Assembly: GCA_964565925.1 (NCBI GenBank)
Contig: CAZMGV010000005.1
Location: forward strand, 204,984-268,983
Reading direction: 5' to 3'
DNA from: CAZMGV01 sp964565925
Lineage (GTDB): Bacteria; JAGRBM01; JAHCIT01
Length of the DNA stretch: 64,000 nt
Numbering within the stretch: position 1 is the first letter of the stretch; each line of letters starts with the position of its first letter. The notes under the pieces were generated by a model, which searched no databases, was not told where the DNA came from, and was given only the letters and a program-made list of their open reading frames with translations. The position numbers and the translations under genes are program-made. Shown piece by piece: positions 8,852 through 17,773 of this stretch.

Positions 8852-9020
8852 AATGCTGTGGTGTAACCTTCCTTGATGGAATGTATTTAATCCGAGAACC
8901 CCTATAGATTTAGAACAGTTAGGTGATATTCCATCGGTGTGTCAATGGGTTGGCTATCATTGGGGCTGTGTTCTATTGCACAGCCCGGTTTTCAACACCC
9001 GGGCGGCAGGAGTTTTGCCT

Positions 9021-10718
9021 ATGGAAGGTCGGTTATTTCGGCGCGGTTTGGTAGCGGCATCGGCGGGGGTTTTTGCGGCCCTTTCGGCGGGTTGTGCCGG
9101 CATGAACGGAGCGCCGTCGGCCGCACCCGTCTGCCCCGCCGCGCCAGTTCAGGATGGGGCGGACACGGCCGCCGGAAACCCGTACGGAACGTCCCCGACG
9201 CCGGACCATTTCCAGGTTGATCTGCAGCTACCGGACCCGGCGCTGCTTGAAAAACTCCAGCAGGATACGGCTGCCTCGAAACTTCCCGATGGAGTCAAAA
9301 AGATACGTCTCGAAGAAATCGCCGCGCTGAAAAAACTGGCCGAACTGGCGCAGGGGCTGGACCGTCATACGCTTAACACCGAGAAGGGCGACAGCGCCCA
9401 GTGGACCGATTTCCTGAACGCCGTGAAGGCTCTCGTCAAAGCCCGGACCGCGCGCCTGGCGGATCAGTCGGGGATTTCCGAAGCGGTCGGTGAAACGAAG
9501 ATCGACGCGCGAACCCTCGGCACGTACCGCACGGAACTGTGGAACGAGATCAAGGCGAAGGACGACAGGGGGCTGCTCTCCACCTGGGACAGGGCCGTAC
9601 GCGAGATGCCGCCCGAAGAAATCCCGATGGAGGTTATTCCGGAAGTCGCCCGCGCCGCGGCCCGCACCGGAGACCCGAACCGCGCGGCGAACTATCTGGA
9701 AGGCTATCTCGCGTCGCAGCGCTATCCGGACATGCCGACGCTGACGGCGGAACTTGCCGCTTACTATGCCGCCGCCGGAAACTACCCGAAGGCCCGCGGC
9801 GCCTATGAGCAGGTCGTGGCCCGGCTGGGTGAACTGCAGGGCCTGGGCGATTCGTCGAAAGAGCGGATCGGCATCATCGATTCGCGCGAGAAGGACCAGG
9901 TGGCCCGTGCCCGTTCGAAGCTGATCCAGGCCGAAGCGATCTTCGCCTACGGGACCGACTATGCGACCGCCAACCGGCTGATTGCCGAGGCGGTGGCGGA
10001 ATCGCGTGATACGGACGTTCAGGCCCGCGCCCAGAAACTGCTGGACGGGTTCCATCAGCGGCGTTCTCAACTGCTCTCGGACGATCTGGCCCGGCTGCGG
10101 AACGATTTTTTCCAGGGGAAGCTGGATGCCGAAACCGCCCGCCGCCGTACGGTTGAACTGCGGACGATCTATCCGGAGCCCGATCTCCAGTCGCCGATTA
10201 CCGCTGTCGTTTTCGAGATCGAGGCGGCGCAGGGAAAGGCCAGCGCGGACCGGGCCGGGGCGGACAGGCAGAAGCTGGCGGCTGCGGACCTGGCACTCAA
10301 GGAAGGGCGTTATCCTGAAGCCGTCATGATCCTGAAGGACCTGACGTCGTCGCCGACGGAAGGGCAGAACGCGATGGCGCGGCTTTCCGACGCCATTGAC
10401 GGTGTGGTCAAAAAACAGCGCGACAAGGCAGGCGACGCCGTCGTGAAGGCAATGAAGATCAAGGACCCGGCCTCCCGGCGCGATGCGCTGGCGGGGGTCC
10501 AGAAGCAGCTCAAACAGCTGGCGGCGGACTATCCGGGCACAAGCGTACTGCCGCTCATCGAGAAAGACGTGAAGCTGCTCGATTCGCAGATTGAAAAGCT
10601 GAACAGCCAGGTTGCGCCGCCGCCAAGCCCCGCCGTGGGGTTGCCACCGGTACCGCCGGCGAACGCGCAGTCGTTACCAGCGCCGGGACCGGCCACAGGT
10701 CCCACGACCGTACAGTAA
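9021..10718 (+). CDS. Large lipoprotein with alpha-helical (TPR-like) repeats
   Basis: This 565-residue protein starts at ATG 9021, preceded by GGCAGGAG at proper spacing; upstream in-frame starts are rejected because they would precede the signal peptide. The signal ends in LSAGC with lipidated Cys25. The body is long amphipathic helices with TPR-like segments (about residues 185-260 and 400-510), and the tail is Pro/Ala-rich. Its stop codon directly abuts the stop codon of tolB on the other strand. A role at the outer membrane together with the Tol complex is a guess from position. It has no OmpA-like domain, so it is not Pal. Confidence 0.75.
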   Translation: MEGRLFRRGLVAASAGVFAALSAGCAGMNGAPSAAPVCPAAPVQDGADTAAGNPYGTSPTPDHFQVDLQLPDPALLEKLQQDTAASKLPDGVKKIRLEEIAALKKLAELAQGLDRHTLNTEKGDSAQWTDFLNAVKALVKARTARLADQSGISEAVGETKIDARTLGTYRTELWNEIKAKDDRGLLSTWDRAVREMPPEEIPMEVIPEVARAAARTGDPNRAANYLEGYLASQRYPDMPTLTAELAAYYAAAGNYPKARGAYEQVVARLGELQGLGDSSKERIGIIDSREKDQVARARSKLIQAEAIFAYGTDYATANRLIAEAVAESRDTDVQARAQKLLDGFHQRRSQLLSDDLARLRNDFFQGKLDAETARRRTVELRTIYPEPDLQSPITAVVFEIEAAQGKASADRAGADRQKLAAADLALKEGRYPEAVMILKDLTSSPTEGQNAMARLSDAIDGVVKKQRDKAGDAVVKAMKIKDPASRRDALAGVQKQLKQLAADYPGTSVLPLIEKDVKLLDSQIEKLNSQVAPPPSPAVGLPPVPPANAQSLPAPGPATGPTTVQ

Positions 10719-12047
10719 CTACTTCGGGTCTCTGGGCGACCAGGCCGGCTGGATTTCGTTCGAAGGCGTTTTCGTGATCGCCCGGCGGCGTTCGCCGAAC
10801 GCGTCGCTCAGAATCAGGTCGTAGTTCTTGTTGCGTTTCGACGAGTAGATCAGGAAGTCGCCGCGTGGCGACCAGGTCGGATCTTCGTTGGCCCCGCCTT
10901 CCTTGGAAATGAGCACTTCGTCCGAACCGTCCGGGTTCACGGCATAAACGTTGAAGCCGCGTGCTTCGCGCCGGACGAAGGCGATCCGGTCGCCTTTGGG
11001 GCTCCACGCGGGCGAGGTGTTGTAGTTTCCGTACGTGGTGAGGCGGCGCATGTTCTCGCCTTCGGAGTTCATGATGTACACCTGCGGCGAGCCGGTGCGG
11101 TCCGACACGTAGGCGATCTCCTTCCCGTCGGGCGACCACGAGGGGGAGAGATTAAGCCCGGTGCCGGTCGTGAGCTGACGGACCCGCTCGCCGTTGTTTT
11201 CGATCAGGTAGATCTGCGCGTTGGCGCCCGACGACTGGGAAACGAGGACCTTCGTTCCGTCCGGCGACCAGGAGCCGCTCATGTTCAGCTCGCCCCGGTC
11301 CCAGAACAGGTCGGCCACCCGTCCCAGCAGATCGAACTTGTAGAGATCGGGCTTGCCGCGCCGGTACGAGACAAACATCAGCGACTTGCCGTCGGGGGTC
11401 CATCTGGGTGCGGAGTTGATCGACCGGTTTTTCGTCAGCGCCTCCCGGTTAAACCCGTCGATGTCCATGATCATCATTTCGCGGGTGCCGGTTTCGTCCG
11501 ACACGAAGGCTATCTTGGTCGTATAGATGCCTTCGACACCGGCCAGGTCTTCCGTGACCGTATTGGAAAAACGGTGGGCCATCTGGCGCAGATAACGCGG
11601 ATTGGCCTGGTACCGTTTGCCGGTCCGGAACTGCTCCAGCTTCACGTCATACAGGCGGGCCTCGATGGAAATCTTGTCGTCGGCCTCCAGCTTCACAAGA
11701 CCCCGCACGTAGGCCGTGATGCCGGTCTCTTTCCACGGGGCGAAGTTCTGCTCTTCAGGAAGATGGTTGCCGGGCTGCGGCGGGTTTTTCTCCGGCGCAA
11801 GCACCTTGAAGAACTCGCTCCATTCGAGATCGCTGCGGATCACGGACGCCACGTCCCTGCCCATTTCCGGCGGGACGCCGTCCACTGCGAAATCGACCAC
11901 CGCGACGCCGATCTTGCGGAATCCCGGTCGGAACACATGGATGGTCTCTTCCTGTGCCGACGCTGCTCCGGGCACGGACAGCAGGAAGGCGAACAGTGCG
12001 AAGGCGGGGAGAGTAAGGTTCAGGAAGTGGCGCAAAGGGTTACTCAC
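10719..12047 (-). CDS. tolB: Tol-Pal system beta-propeller protein TolB
   Basis: This is the 442-residue periplasmic TolB. It has a signal peptide of about 31 residues ending GAASA, then the N-terminal alpha/beta domain (about 40-165). A six-bladed propeller follows, recognisable from repeated W(S/T)PDGK-type blade ends (WTPDGKSL, WSPDGTKV, WSPDGKEI, WSPKGDRI, WSPRGDFL). It works with Pal and TolA in outer-membrane constriction during division. Its ATG overlaps the tolA stop by four bases, so the two are translationally coupled. Confidence 0.96.
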   Translation of the reverse strand: MSNPLRHFLNLTLPAFALFAFLLSVPGAASAQEETIHVFRPGFRKIGVAVVDFAVDGVPPEMGRDVASVIRSDLEWSEFFKVLAPEKNPPQPGNHLPEEQNFAPWKETGITAYVRGLVKLEADDKISIEARLYDVKLEQFRTGKRYQANPRYLRQMAHRFSNTVTEDLAGVEGIYTTKIAFVSDETGTREMMIMDIDGFNREALTKNRSINSAPRWTPDGKSLMFVSYRRGKPDLYKFDLLGRVADLFWDRGELNMSGSWSPDGTKVLVSQSSGANAQIYLIENNGERVRQLTTGTGLNLSPSWSPDGKEIAYVSDRTGSPQVYIMNSEGENMRRLTTYGNYNTSPAWSPKGDRIAFVRREARGFNVYAVNPDGSDEVLISKEGGANEDPTWSPRGDFLIYSSKRNKNYDLILSDAFGERRRAITKTPSNEIQPAWSPRDPK

Positions 12048-13066
12048 TGTTCCAGGGACCGGTTATCGAAAACGATGTTGACGATCTTGGGGAAGTTGGC
12101 CGGCGGGATGCCGATGTTGGTCACTTTCGAGACCGTCCGGGAGACCGCATCGTCGAACACGCGATTGCCGGAACTCTTCGACAGCCTGGCCGACAGGACG
12201 TCTCCGTCGGACGAAATCTCCAGCCGGAATGTCGCTTCAAGCGCCAGCCCTTTCACGGAGGCGGGAACTTCCCAGTTGTCGCGTACGGCAGCCATGATCT
12301 GGGACCGATAGCCTTCGTAGGCGTCCCGCTGGACCCGGTCGGCGGCTGCGAGCAGCGACCGGGAGTTTCCGGTACCGCCCGGCTGGCCGCCGGGACCGGC
12401 GACCGATCCCTGTCCCACGGGCGCAGGAGTTCCGGCAGTCGGAGACGACGCCGAAGATGACTGGCGGGTCCCGGCTTCGGAACCGTATTTATTCGCTAGC
12501 GCGACGGCCTCTCTGGCTTCGCGGAGCTTTTGCGCGAGGCGGTCTTCGATCTCTTTCATCTTCGCGGACTTTTCATCCGGTACGGTTTTGGCCGGAGCGT
12601 GCTTATCCGGTTTGGCCGTTTCCTTGACCGCCTTCTCGGCTTTCGTCCGTTCGGCCTTTTCCAGCCGCTTGCGGTCTTCAAGGGACCGCTCTTTCGTCTG
12701 GAGCGGGACAGCGGCCTTGTCGACCGAGGGCACAACCTTGGGCGCCGGTGCGGCTTTCGGTTCAGGCGCCGCCACGGGTTCCGGATGTTTAGATTCAGGC
12801 GCAGCGGAAGCCGGTGCCTTGGGCGCAGCCAGAGCCGCCGCTGGCGGACCGCCGATGGAAGGCGGGGCCGAATCGCTGAGAGCAATCTCCATCGTGTCTT
12901 TCGAGCTGATCTCGTCCAGCAGATTGTCGCTCTTCCACGGAGCCCAGACGGCGGCGACGGCAAAGATCACGTGCGCCGCTCCGGACAGGAGGATGAAATT
13001 GACGAGCTTCGACGTATCCGGTTCCGGCTGGCGGCGGGAACGGGCGGTGAGAGCGGCGGCGGACAC
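12044..13066 (-). CDS. tolA: TolA/TonB-like energy transducer
   Basis: This 340-residue protein has one N-terminal membrane helix (about 23-43). A long periplasmic region rich in Ala, Pro, Lys and Glu follows (about 70-210), then a C-terminal TonB/TolA-like domain (about 250-340, beginning GYRSQIMAAVRDNW). Its place between tolR and tolB makes it the TolA of the Tol system, although the C-terminal domain is closer to the TonB type. It starts with GTG two bases after the tolR stop. It transmits proton-motive energy from TolQR to TolB/Pal. Confidence 0.88.
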   Translation of the reverse strand: MSAAALTARSRRQPEPDTSKLVNFILLSGAAHVIFAVAAVWAPWKSDNLLDEISSKDTMEIALSDSAPPSIGGPPAAALAAPKAPASAAPESKHPEPVAAPEPKAAPAPKVVPSVDKAAVPLQTKERSLEDRKRLEKAERTKAEKAVKETAKPDKHAPAKTVPDEKSAKMKEIEDRLAQKLREAREAVALANKYGSEAGTRQSSSASSPTAGTPAPVGQGSVAGPGGQPGGTGNSRSLLAAADRVQRDAYEGYRSQIMAAVRDNWEVPASVKGLALEATFRLEISSDGDVLSARLSKSSGNRVFDDAVSRTVSKVTNIGIPPANFPKIVNIVFDNRSLEQ

Positions 13067-13068
13067 GG

Positions 13069-13500
13069 TCAGGGCTGTCCTTCGAGCTGTTCGGGTTCGG
13101 TGATGAGCGAGAGCTTGGTGATTCCGTTGCTCCGGAGGTTTGCCATGATACGGACCACCTCGCCGTAGGGTACCCGACGGTCGGCACGAAGATAGACCGT
13201 GGGGTCCGCCTTCGGGTCGGCCTCGAACTTCTTGCGGATCCGGGCGGCCAGTTCCGAGTTTTTCACGCTTTCGCGGCCCATAAAGACGTCGCCGCCGCGC
13301 GTGATCGAGACGACGACCGCGTCACGGGCCGCTGCGGGGGTGGATTCGCGGGTTTTCGGCAGTTCGACTTTCACGCCGCCCACCAGCGCCGGTACCGTGA
13401 CCATAAAAATCACGAGCAGCACCAGCATCACGTCCACGAGCGGCGTGACATTGATGTCGCTTACGAGGCCGGAATCGTCGCTGCCGCCGGAGAAGGCCAT
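13069..13500 (-). CDS. tolR: TolR/ExbD-family proton channel subunit
   Basis: The protein has 143 residues with one N-terminal transmembrane helix (about 17-37) beginning INVTPLVDVMLVLL. Asp23 in that helix is the conserved protonatable residue and occurs at the same number as in Escherichia coli TolR. A periplasmic domain follows. The ATG overlaps the tolQ stop by one base. It forms the stator with TolQ. Confidence 0.95.
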   Translation of the reverse strand: MAFSGGSDDSGLVSDINVTPLVDVMLVLLVIFMVTVPALVGGVKVELPKTRESTPAAARDAVVVSITRGGDVFMGRESVKNSELAARIRKKFEADPKADPTVYLRADRRVPYGEVVRIMANLRSNGITKLSLITEPEQLEGQP

Positions 13501-14255
13501 CAGTCTCCCTTCCGGATGAAGTGCCGCTGGATGGCGTTGAGCAGGTCCGCGCCGAAACCGTTCAGGTCCCGCATGAGAACCCGCACCCGGTTGCCGAGAA
13601 AGTTGTAGGCGACGACCGCCGGGATGGCCGCGAACAGGCCGACGGCGGTGGCAATCAGCGCCTCGGCGATACCGGGAGCGACGACCGCCAGATCGGCCGA
13701 CTTCATCAGGCCGATGGCGTGGAAGCTCGACATGATCCCCCAGACGGTCCCGAAGAGACCGATAAAGGGCGACGCGCTTCCGGCCGTGGCCAGCACAACG
13801 AGCAGGTTTTCGAGGCGCGTCTGTTCGGTCACAAGGCTTCGCTGAAGGGCGCGCTCAAGATTGGGCGACCACTGGTGGCTCTTGGCAGCCGGGCTGGTCT
13901 CGTCGCCGATGCCCATCGACATCAGTTCCCCGTAGCCCGCCTGGAACACGCGGGCGGCAGGGCCTTCGGAATCGCCGCTGCGAATCGAATTGGCGAGCTT
14001 GTCCAGGTCACGGACATCCCAGAAGAGATCAATGAACCGGGCGGCCTGCGCGCGGGCCTTCCGGATCTGGGACCACTTGAGGAAAATGATCCCCCAGGAC
14101 GCAATCGAGATCGCCACCAGCGTGAGCAGCACCATGAGTCCCAAGCCGGAGCTGTGAGCGACCAGTTCGCCAATGGACAGGGAACCGGCGGCATCGTCGG
14201 TGGCGGAGAGGAGAATCTGTATGGAAGTAGTTTCCAAGGCGGCCGGCGCTTTCAC
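13500..14255 (-). CDS. tolQ: TolQ/ExbB-family proton channel subunit
   Basis: This 251-residue inner-membrane protein has three transmembrane helices (about 38-60, 155-178 and 195-218) and a cytoplasmic loop between the first two. The conserved GLFGTVWGIMSSF segment and the AEALIATAVGLFAAIPAV helix are diagnostic for the MotA/TolQ/ExbB family. The start is a GTG without a clear ribosome binding site, so it is uncertain by a few codons. It heads the tolQRAB operon. No pal follows tolB in this window. Confidence 0.95.
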   Translation of the reverse strand: MKAPAALETTSIQILLSATDDAAGSLSIGELVAHSSGLGLMVLLTLVAISIASWGIIFLKWSQIRKARAQAARFIDLFWDVRDLDKLANSIRSGDSEGPAARVFQAGYGELMSMGIGDETSPAAKSHQWSPNLERALQRSLVTEQTRLENLLVVLATAGSASPFIGLFGTVWGIMSSFHAIGLMKSADLAVVAPGIAEALIATAVGLFAAIPAVVAYNFLGNRVRVLMRDLNGFGADLLNAIQRHFIRKGD

Positions 14256-14333
14256 TGTCCGGTACGGAACCGGACCCAGCCCTCACACAGAACAAATCTG
14301 ACGGAAATGAACGTCAAAAGCCAATAAACGATA

Positions 14334-14352
14334 ATTGACCGGCCAAGTCAAT
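14334..14352. promoter_or_regulatory. Inverted repeat ATTGAC-N7-GTCAAT
   Basis: A six-base inverted repeat lies in the gap between tolQ and the NnrU-like gene. It resembles the TTGAC-N6-GTCAA element at 17039-17054 but with a spacer one base longer. It could be a repressor operator for either divergent gene, or chance. Confidence 0.3.
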
Positions 14353-14476
14353 CCGAAACCGCATGAAGAATGTTTCACCGGCAGAGCCCTTCACAGACGG
14401 AAAAATCGGCTAGAGTCAGGCCCATCGTCATCGTTCTCAGGAGTTGTTTCTGCTGGAGTCATCCGCCGCTCAGGAT

Positions 14477-15226
14477 ATGAACCCCTATCTGGGGATGTTT
14501 CTGCACGTTCTGGCCTTTTCCGTCTGGTCGAGCTTCTGGCCGCGTGCGTTCATCAAGGACCGCCTGGAGCCCGTCATGGGCTGGGTGGGTTACCGGTTCT
14601 TTTACGTGTTCGGGGTGATCTTTCTGCTGGGGGCGTCGGTCCTGTACCTCGCCCAGAAAAATCCGGAGTCGATCATCCTGTGGAACTTCCGGGGTGAGCC
14701 CTGGTTCAGGCCTCTCATCGAAGTCCTGATGGGCGGCTGCGTGCTGTTTCTCTATGCGGTCGTCCCGATGGGGCCATCGTTCTGGGGGCTCTGGAAACCG
14801 CCCGCCAAATTCGAGCTGCTGCAGACCGGTATCTACCGGGTCACCCGCCATCCGCTTTATGTGTCCGTATTTTTCATGCTGCTGGCGAAAACGCTCGTGT
14901 TCGGAAGCGTGATCGCGCTGATCTGGTCCGTCGGGTTGCTGGTCTATAACGTACTGGGTGTCTGGTATCTTGAGACGCCGTCGGTCCGCGCCCACTGGGG
15001 CGCAGAGTTTGAAGCCTACGAGAAACGGGTGCACTGGTTCCCGTTTCTTTCGATCATCCAGGGGAAAGAGAAGCTGGTCTGGAGCGAGTTTTCCTGGAAG
15101 GTGCTGGCGGGGCTTGCGGGTGTGTATCTCTTTTTGCTGTTCGCCCACCCGGTAACGGTAAAGCTGATCTACACGCTGCCGAGACTCGGCTACGTCATCC
15201 AGTGGTTCTCCGACCGCCTGTTCTGA
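14477..15226 (+). CDS. NnrU/isoprenylcysteine-methyltransferase-like membrane protein
   Basis: This 249-residue protein has about six hydrophobic helices. The segment GIYRVTRHPLYVSVF, followed by YLETPSVRAHWGAEFEAY, is typical of the NnrU and ICMT/PEMT phospholipid methyltransferase group (RHP-x-Y near the cofactor pocket). NnrU family members are linked to nitrogen-oxide metabolism, but nothing else nearby supports that, so only the fold-level call is made. The ATG at 14477 is preferred over a TTG at 14444 that overlaps CAGGAG. A candidate -10 (TAGAGT, 14411) lies upstream. Confidence 0.75.
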   Translation: MNPYLGMFLHVLAFSVWSSFWPRAFIKDRLEPVMGWVGYRFFYVFGVIFLLGASVLYLAQKNPESIILWNFRGEPWFRPLIEVLMGGCVLFLYAVVPMGPSFWGLWKPPAKFELLQTGIYRVTRHPLYVSVFFMLLAKTLVFGSVIALIWSVGLLVYNVLGVWYLETPSVRAHWGAEFEAYEKRVHWFPFLSIIQGKEKLVWSEFSWKVLAGLAGVYLFLLFAHPVTVKLIYTLPRLGYVIQWFSDRLF

Positions 15227-15239
15227 ACAGTCTCCGGAA

Positions 15240-15965
15240 CTATTTGATATTCGCGAACGGTCCGCCCGACAGGAACCCCGACATCTCGTCCGCACCGCGC
15301 TTGAGCGCTTCGTCGAGCGCCGGGCGGCGGAGACGCCACTTGGTGGTCTTGTAGGCGGGCTGGAGCAGTTTGGACAGTTCGCGGGCCTTCTCAAGCGCCT
15401 TGGGCATCAGGTCGGCGGCGGCCGGGACCAGTTCCTGCGTCACGTCGCGGCGGAGGGCTTCCTTGGGGGTAATCACCCGGGCGTGAATCATCATGTCCGT
15501 GTGGTAACGGTGCGGGATCGTCTGCCCGCAGGTGGCCAGCACCCAGGACGGGAGCGGCAGCCCGATGGCCGTTTCATTGAGGCCGTACTTGTGCCCGTCA
15601 TCGTCGACAGCAATCCGGATGTCGCCCATGAGATACAGGACCATGCCGCCGGCCAGTGCATGGCCGCTGCCCGCGCAGATGACGGGAGCCGGGAACAGAA
15701 ACACCTTCTGCATGGCGACCGGGAACCCTTCGAGGGTCTTGATCAGTTCGTCCTTCTTCAGCATGGGGAGGGCCTTGAGGTCCAGCCCGCCGGAGAAGAA
15801 CTTTTCACGCCCGGTGATGATAAGTGCGGTGACCTTGTCGGCCTCGGCTTTTTCCAGAGCGGCGCTCATCTGGACGAAAAATTCGCCCTGCATGGCGTTG
15901 GCCTTGCCGTCGTCCATCCGGATGATGCCGATCCTGCCTTCGGTCGAGTAGTGAATGCGTTCCAT
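15240..15965 (-). CDS. Enoyl-CoA hydratase/isomerase (crotonase) family protein
   Basis: The protein has 241 residues with the crotonase CoA-binding segment KFFSGGLDLKAL (about 51-62). An oxyanion-hole region around SGHALAGGMVLYLMGD follows, and a possible acid in LNETAIGLP. Substrate and reaction (hydratase or isomerase) cannot be told from this. The ATG at 15965 is used because CAGGAGAACCAC precedes it; an upstream in-frame start lacks this. It lies downstream of an SDR gene on the same strand, but a terminator (16012-16046) separates them, so it may be transcribed by readthrough only. Confidence 0.85.
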   Translation of the reverse strand: MERIHYSTEGRIGIIRMDDGKANAMQGEFFVQMSAALEKAEADKVTALIITGREKFFSGGLDLKALPMLKKDELIKTLEGFPVAMQKVFLFPAPVICAGSGHALAGGMVLYLMGDIRIAVDDDGHKYGLNETAIGLPLPSWVLATCGQTIPHRYHTDMMIHARVITPKEALRRDVTQELVPAAADLMPKALEKARELSKLLQPAYKTTKWRLRRPALDEALKRGADEMSGFLSGGPFANIK

Positions 15966-16011
15966 GTGGTTCTCCTGCCCCTGTAACTTCCGCCGAATTT
16001 GAGGTGTCACG

Positions 16012-16046
16012 AAAAACCCCGGTCCCGTTGCCGAGTACCGGGGTTT
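16012..16046 (-). terminator. Intrinsic terminator after the SDR gene
   Basis: The minus strand reads AAACCCCGGT, a 13-base loop, then ACCGGGGTTT and a run of Ts. The stem is 10 base pairs. It lies 25 bases after the SDR stop and before the crotonase gene. Confidence 0.85.
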
Positions 16047-16070
16047 CCCGCTCGAACGAAGCGTCCGGTC

Positions 16071-16979
16071 TTACTTCTTCGACAGGTTCGCCATGACGGC
16101 CATGGTCGATTCCTGGATCGTCCGGCAGATCTTGGCGTTGGTGAAGTCCGTGATCTTCGGCATGTTTTCCTTGATCTTGTCGTAGTCGATGGTCTCCGTG
16201 ACCTTCAGACCCACGCCCGGGCTGCGGTACCAAGCGATCTTGGTGAAGTAACCGCCGCCCACTTCGAACGTGCCGCCCGTTTCCTTGCTCTCTTCCGAGC
16301 AGAGGTAGGCCACCAGCGGGGAGACGAACTCCGGCTTGAGGTTCTCGAGCATCGGGGGAGGCATCACGGTCTCCGTCAGGCGGGAGCGCGCGATCGGAGC
16401 GATGATGTTCACGTTGATGTTGTTCTTCTTGCCTTCCAGGGCGAGCGTCTGGCCGAAGCCGATGAGGCCCATCTTGGCGGCCGAGTAGTTGGCCTGGCCG
16501 AAGTTGCCGTATATGCCGGCGGCCGAAGCCGTCATGATCACGCGGCCGTAGTTCTGGTCCTTCATGCGGGGCCACGCGGCCTTCGTCACGTAGTAGGCGC
16601 CCGTCAGGTGCACGCCGATGATCGCGCTCCAGTCGTCGTCCGTCATCTTGGTGAACGAGACGTCGCGCAGGAAGCCCGCGTTGTTGATGACGATGTCGAT
16701 CTTGCCGAACGCGTCGATCGCGCTCTTCACGACGGCGTTGGCGCCGTCGGCGGTCGAGATCGTGTCGTAGTTGGCGACGGCTTCGCCGCCCTTGGCCTTG
16801 ATCTCGTCGACGACCTTCTGGGCCGAGGTCTTGTCGGCGCCTTCGCCCTTGAGCGAACCGCCGAGGTCATTCACGACGACTTTGGCGCCGAGGCCCGACA
16901 GCGTGAGCGAGTGCGAACGGCCAAGTGCGCCGCCGCCGCCGGTGACAATTGCGACTCTGCCTTCAAGTGGTTTTCCCAT
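16071..16979 (-). CDS. Short-chain dehydrogenase (MFE-2/17beta-HSD4-like)
   Basis: This is a 302-residue Rossmann-fold oxidoreductase. The cofactor loop TGGGGALG lies near residue 14, NNAG follows at about 97, and the catalytic Tyr-Lys is in YSAAK (near 163-167) with the preceding Ser in TASAAG. The sequence resembles the dehydrogenase part of peroxisomal multifunctional enzyme type 2 (3-hydroxyacyl-CoA dehydrogenase), including its insert after the first strand. The ATG has a strong AAGGAG ribosome site. The adjacent crotonase fits a fatty-acid or acyl-CoA oxidation role. A 16-base inverted repeat (17039-17054) upstream may be its operator. Confidence 0.9.
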   Translation of the reverse strand: MGKPLEGRVAIVTGGGGALGRSHSLTLSGLGAKVVVNDLGGSLKGEGADKTSAQKVVDEIKAKGGEAVANYDTISTADGANAVVKSAIDAFGKIDIVINNAGFLRDVSFTKMTDDDWSAIIGVHLTGAYYVTKAAWPRMKDQNYGRVIMTASAAGIYGNFGQANYSAAKMGLIGFGQTLALEGKKNNINVNIIAPIARSRLTETVMPPPMLENLKPEFVSPLVAYLCSEESKETGGTFEVGGGYFTKIAWYRSPGVGLKVTETIDYDKIKENMPKITDFTNAKICRTIQESTMAVMANLSKK

Positions 16980-17038
16980 GAGCGAAATCTCCTTAAACGT
17001 GATTTTTGTATCTCTCTGCCTGGCCTCCGGTTACCCGG

Positions 17039-17054
17039 TTGACTGGCGAGTCAA
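17039..17054. promoter_or_regulatory. Candidate operator TTGAC-N6-GTCAA upstream of the SDR gene
   Basis: A perfect five-base inverted repeat separated by six bases lies about 60 bases upstream of the SDR start codon. The form resembles operators of TetR-type regulators of acyl-CoA metabolism. No regulator gene is adjacent, so the assignment is inference. Confidence 0.4.
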
Positions 17055-17158
17055 TCTAGGGGCCATTCCATAATGAAGGGGTGGGGGGATGTCAAACAAA
17101 ATTGTGACGACATCGGGTCTTTATCTTATCGGCCGTCGGTCCCGAAGGCCGTCCCCGA

Positions 17159-17773
17159 TCAGTGCCCGCTGGTGAACTTCCAGCCGCCGCCGTCCCAGGT
17201 CCCGACCGGCTTTCCGGCCGAATCCGCCAGCTCGATATTGAGCAGTTTGGGCTGGCCCTTGAGGCGAGGGACCGATTTGGCCAGCTCGCCCTGAAGCTCG
17301 TCCACCAGGGGGCCGAACGGCAGGGTCTGGGCGCTGGTGCCTTTGGTCGCCTGAACCTTCGCCATGATAGTGCCGGTGGCGCCTTCCTCGTCCAGTCCGA
17401 CGAGCACCCACGGCTTGCCTTCGAGGGCGCCCCAGCGGAGCACGGCCACTTGGGCATTCAGAATGACCGAGCTGCCGGCGACGGCAGCCGCAGTCACTGG
17501 CGTGATTGCCTCTGTGGATGACGGGGCTGCTGGAGCGACATGCGCCGGGAGCGGTTCAGGCTGAGCTTCCGGAGCCGCATCAGCTTTTGCCACTGCATCC
17601 GGCGAACCCTTGATGGCGTTTTTCGCTTTGGTGGCGATCGCATCGGTATCGATTTTACCGGCGATGGGCGTCGTCGCCCGGCCGGGCTGGCCTTCCCAGT
17701 GACCCTCCTTGGAGCCGCAGGCGGCCGCCGTCATCAACAGGGCAGACAAGGCCAGTGTGTTTCGCAGGTTCAT
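17159..17773 (-). CDS. Lipoprotein of unknown function at the end of the dap operon
   Basis: The protein has 204 residues. The ATG at 17773 overlaps the TGA of the upstream gene (ATGA), which fixes the start; an earlier ATG would include four extra residues. The signal peptide ends TAAAC with lipidated Cys19. A low-complexity Ala/Pro/Glu region (about 45-95) precedes a compact C-terminal domain (about 98-204) with no family I recognise. Position after dapB and a second unknown gene links it to meso-diaminopimelate supply or cell-wall function only by context. Confidence 0.72.
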   Translation of the reverse strand: MNLRNTLALSALLMTAAACGSKEGHWEGQPGRATTPIAGKIDTDAIATKAKNAIKGSPDAVAKADAAPEAQPEPLPAHVAPAAPSSTEAITPVTAAAVAGSSVILNAQVAVLRWGALEGKPWVLVGLDEEGATGTIMAKVQATKGTSAQTLPFGPLVDELQGELAKSVPRLKGQPKLLNIELADSAGKPVGTWDGGGWKFTSGH

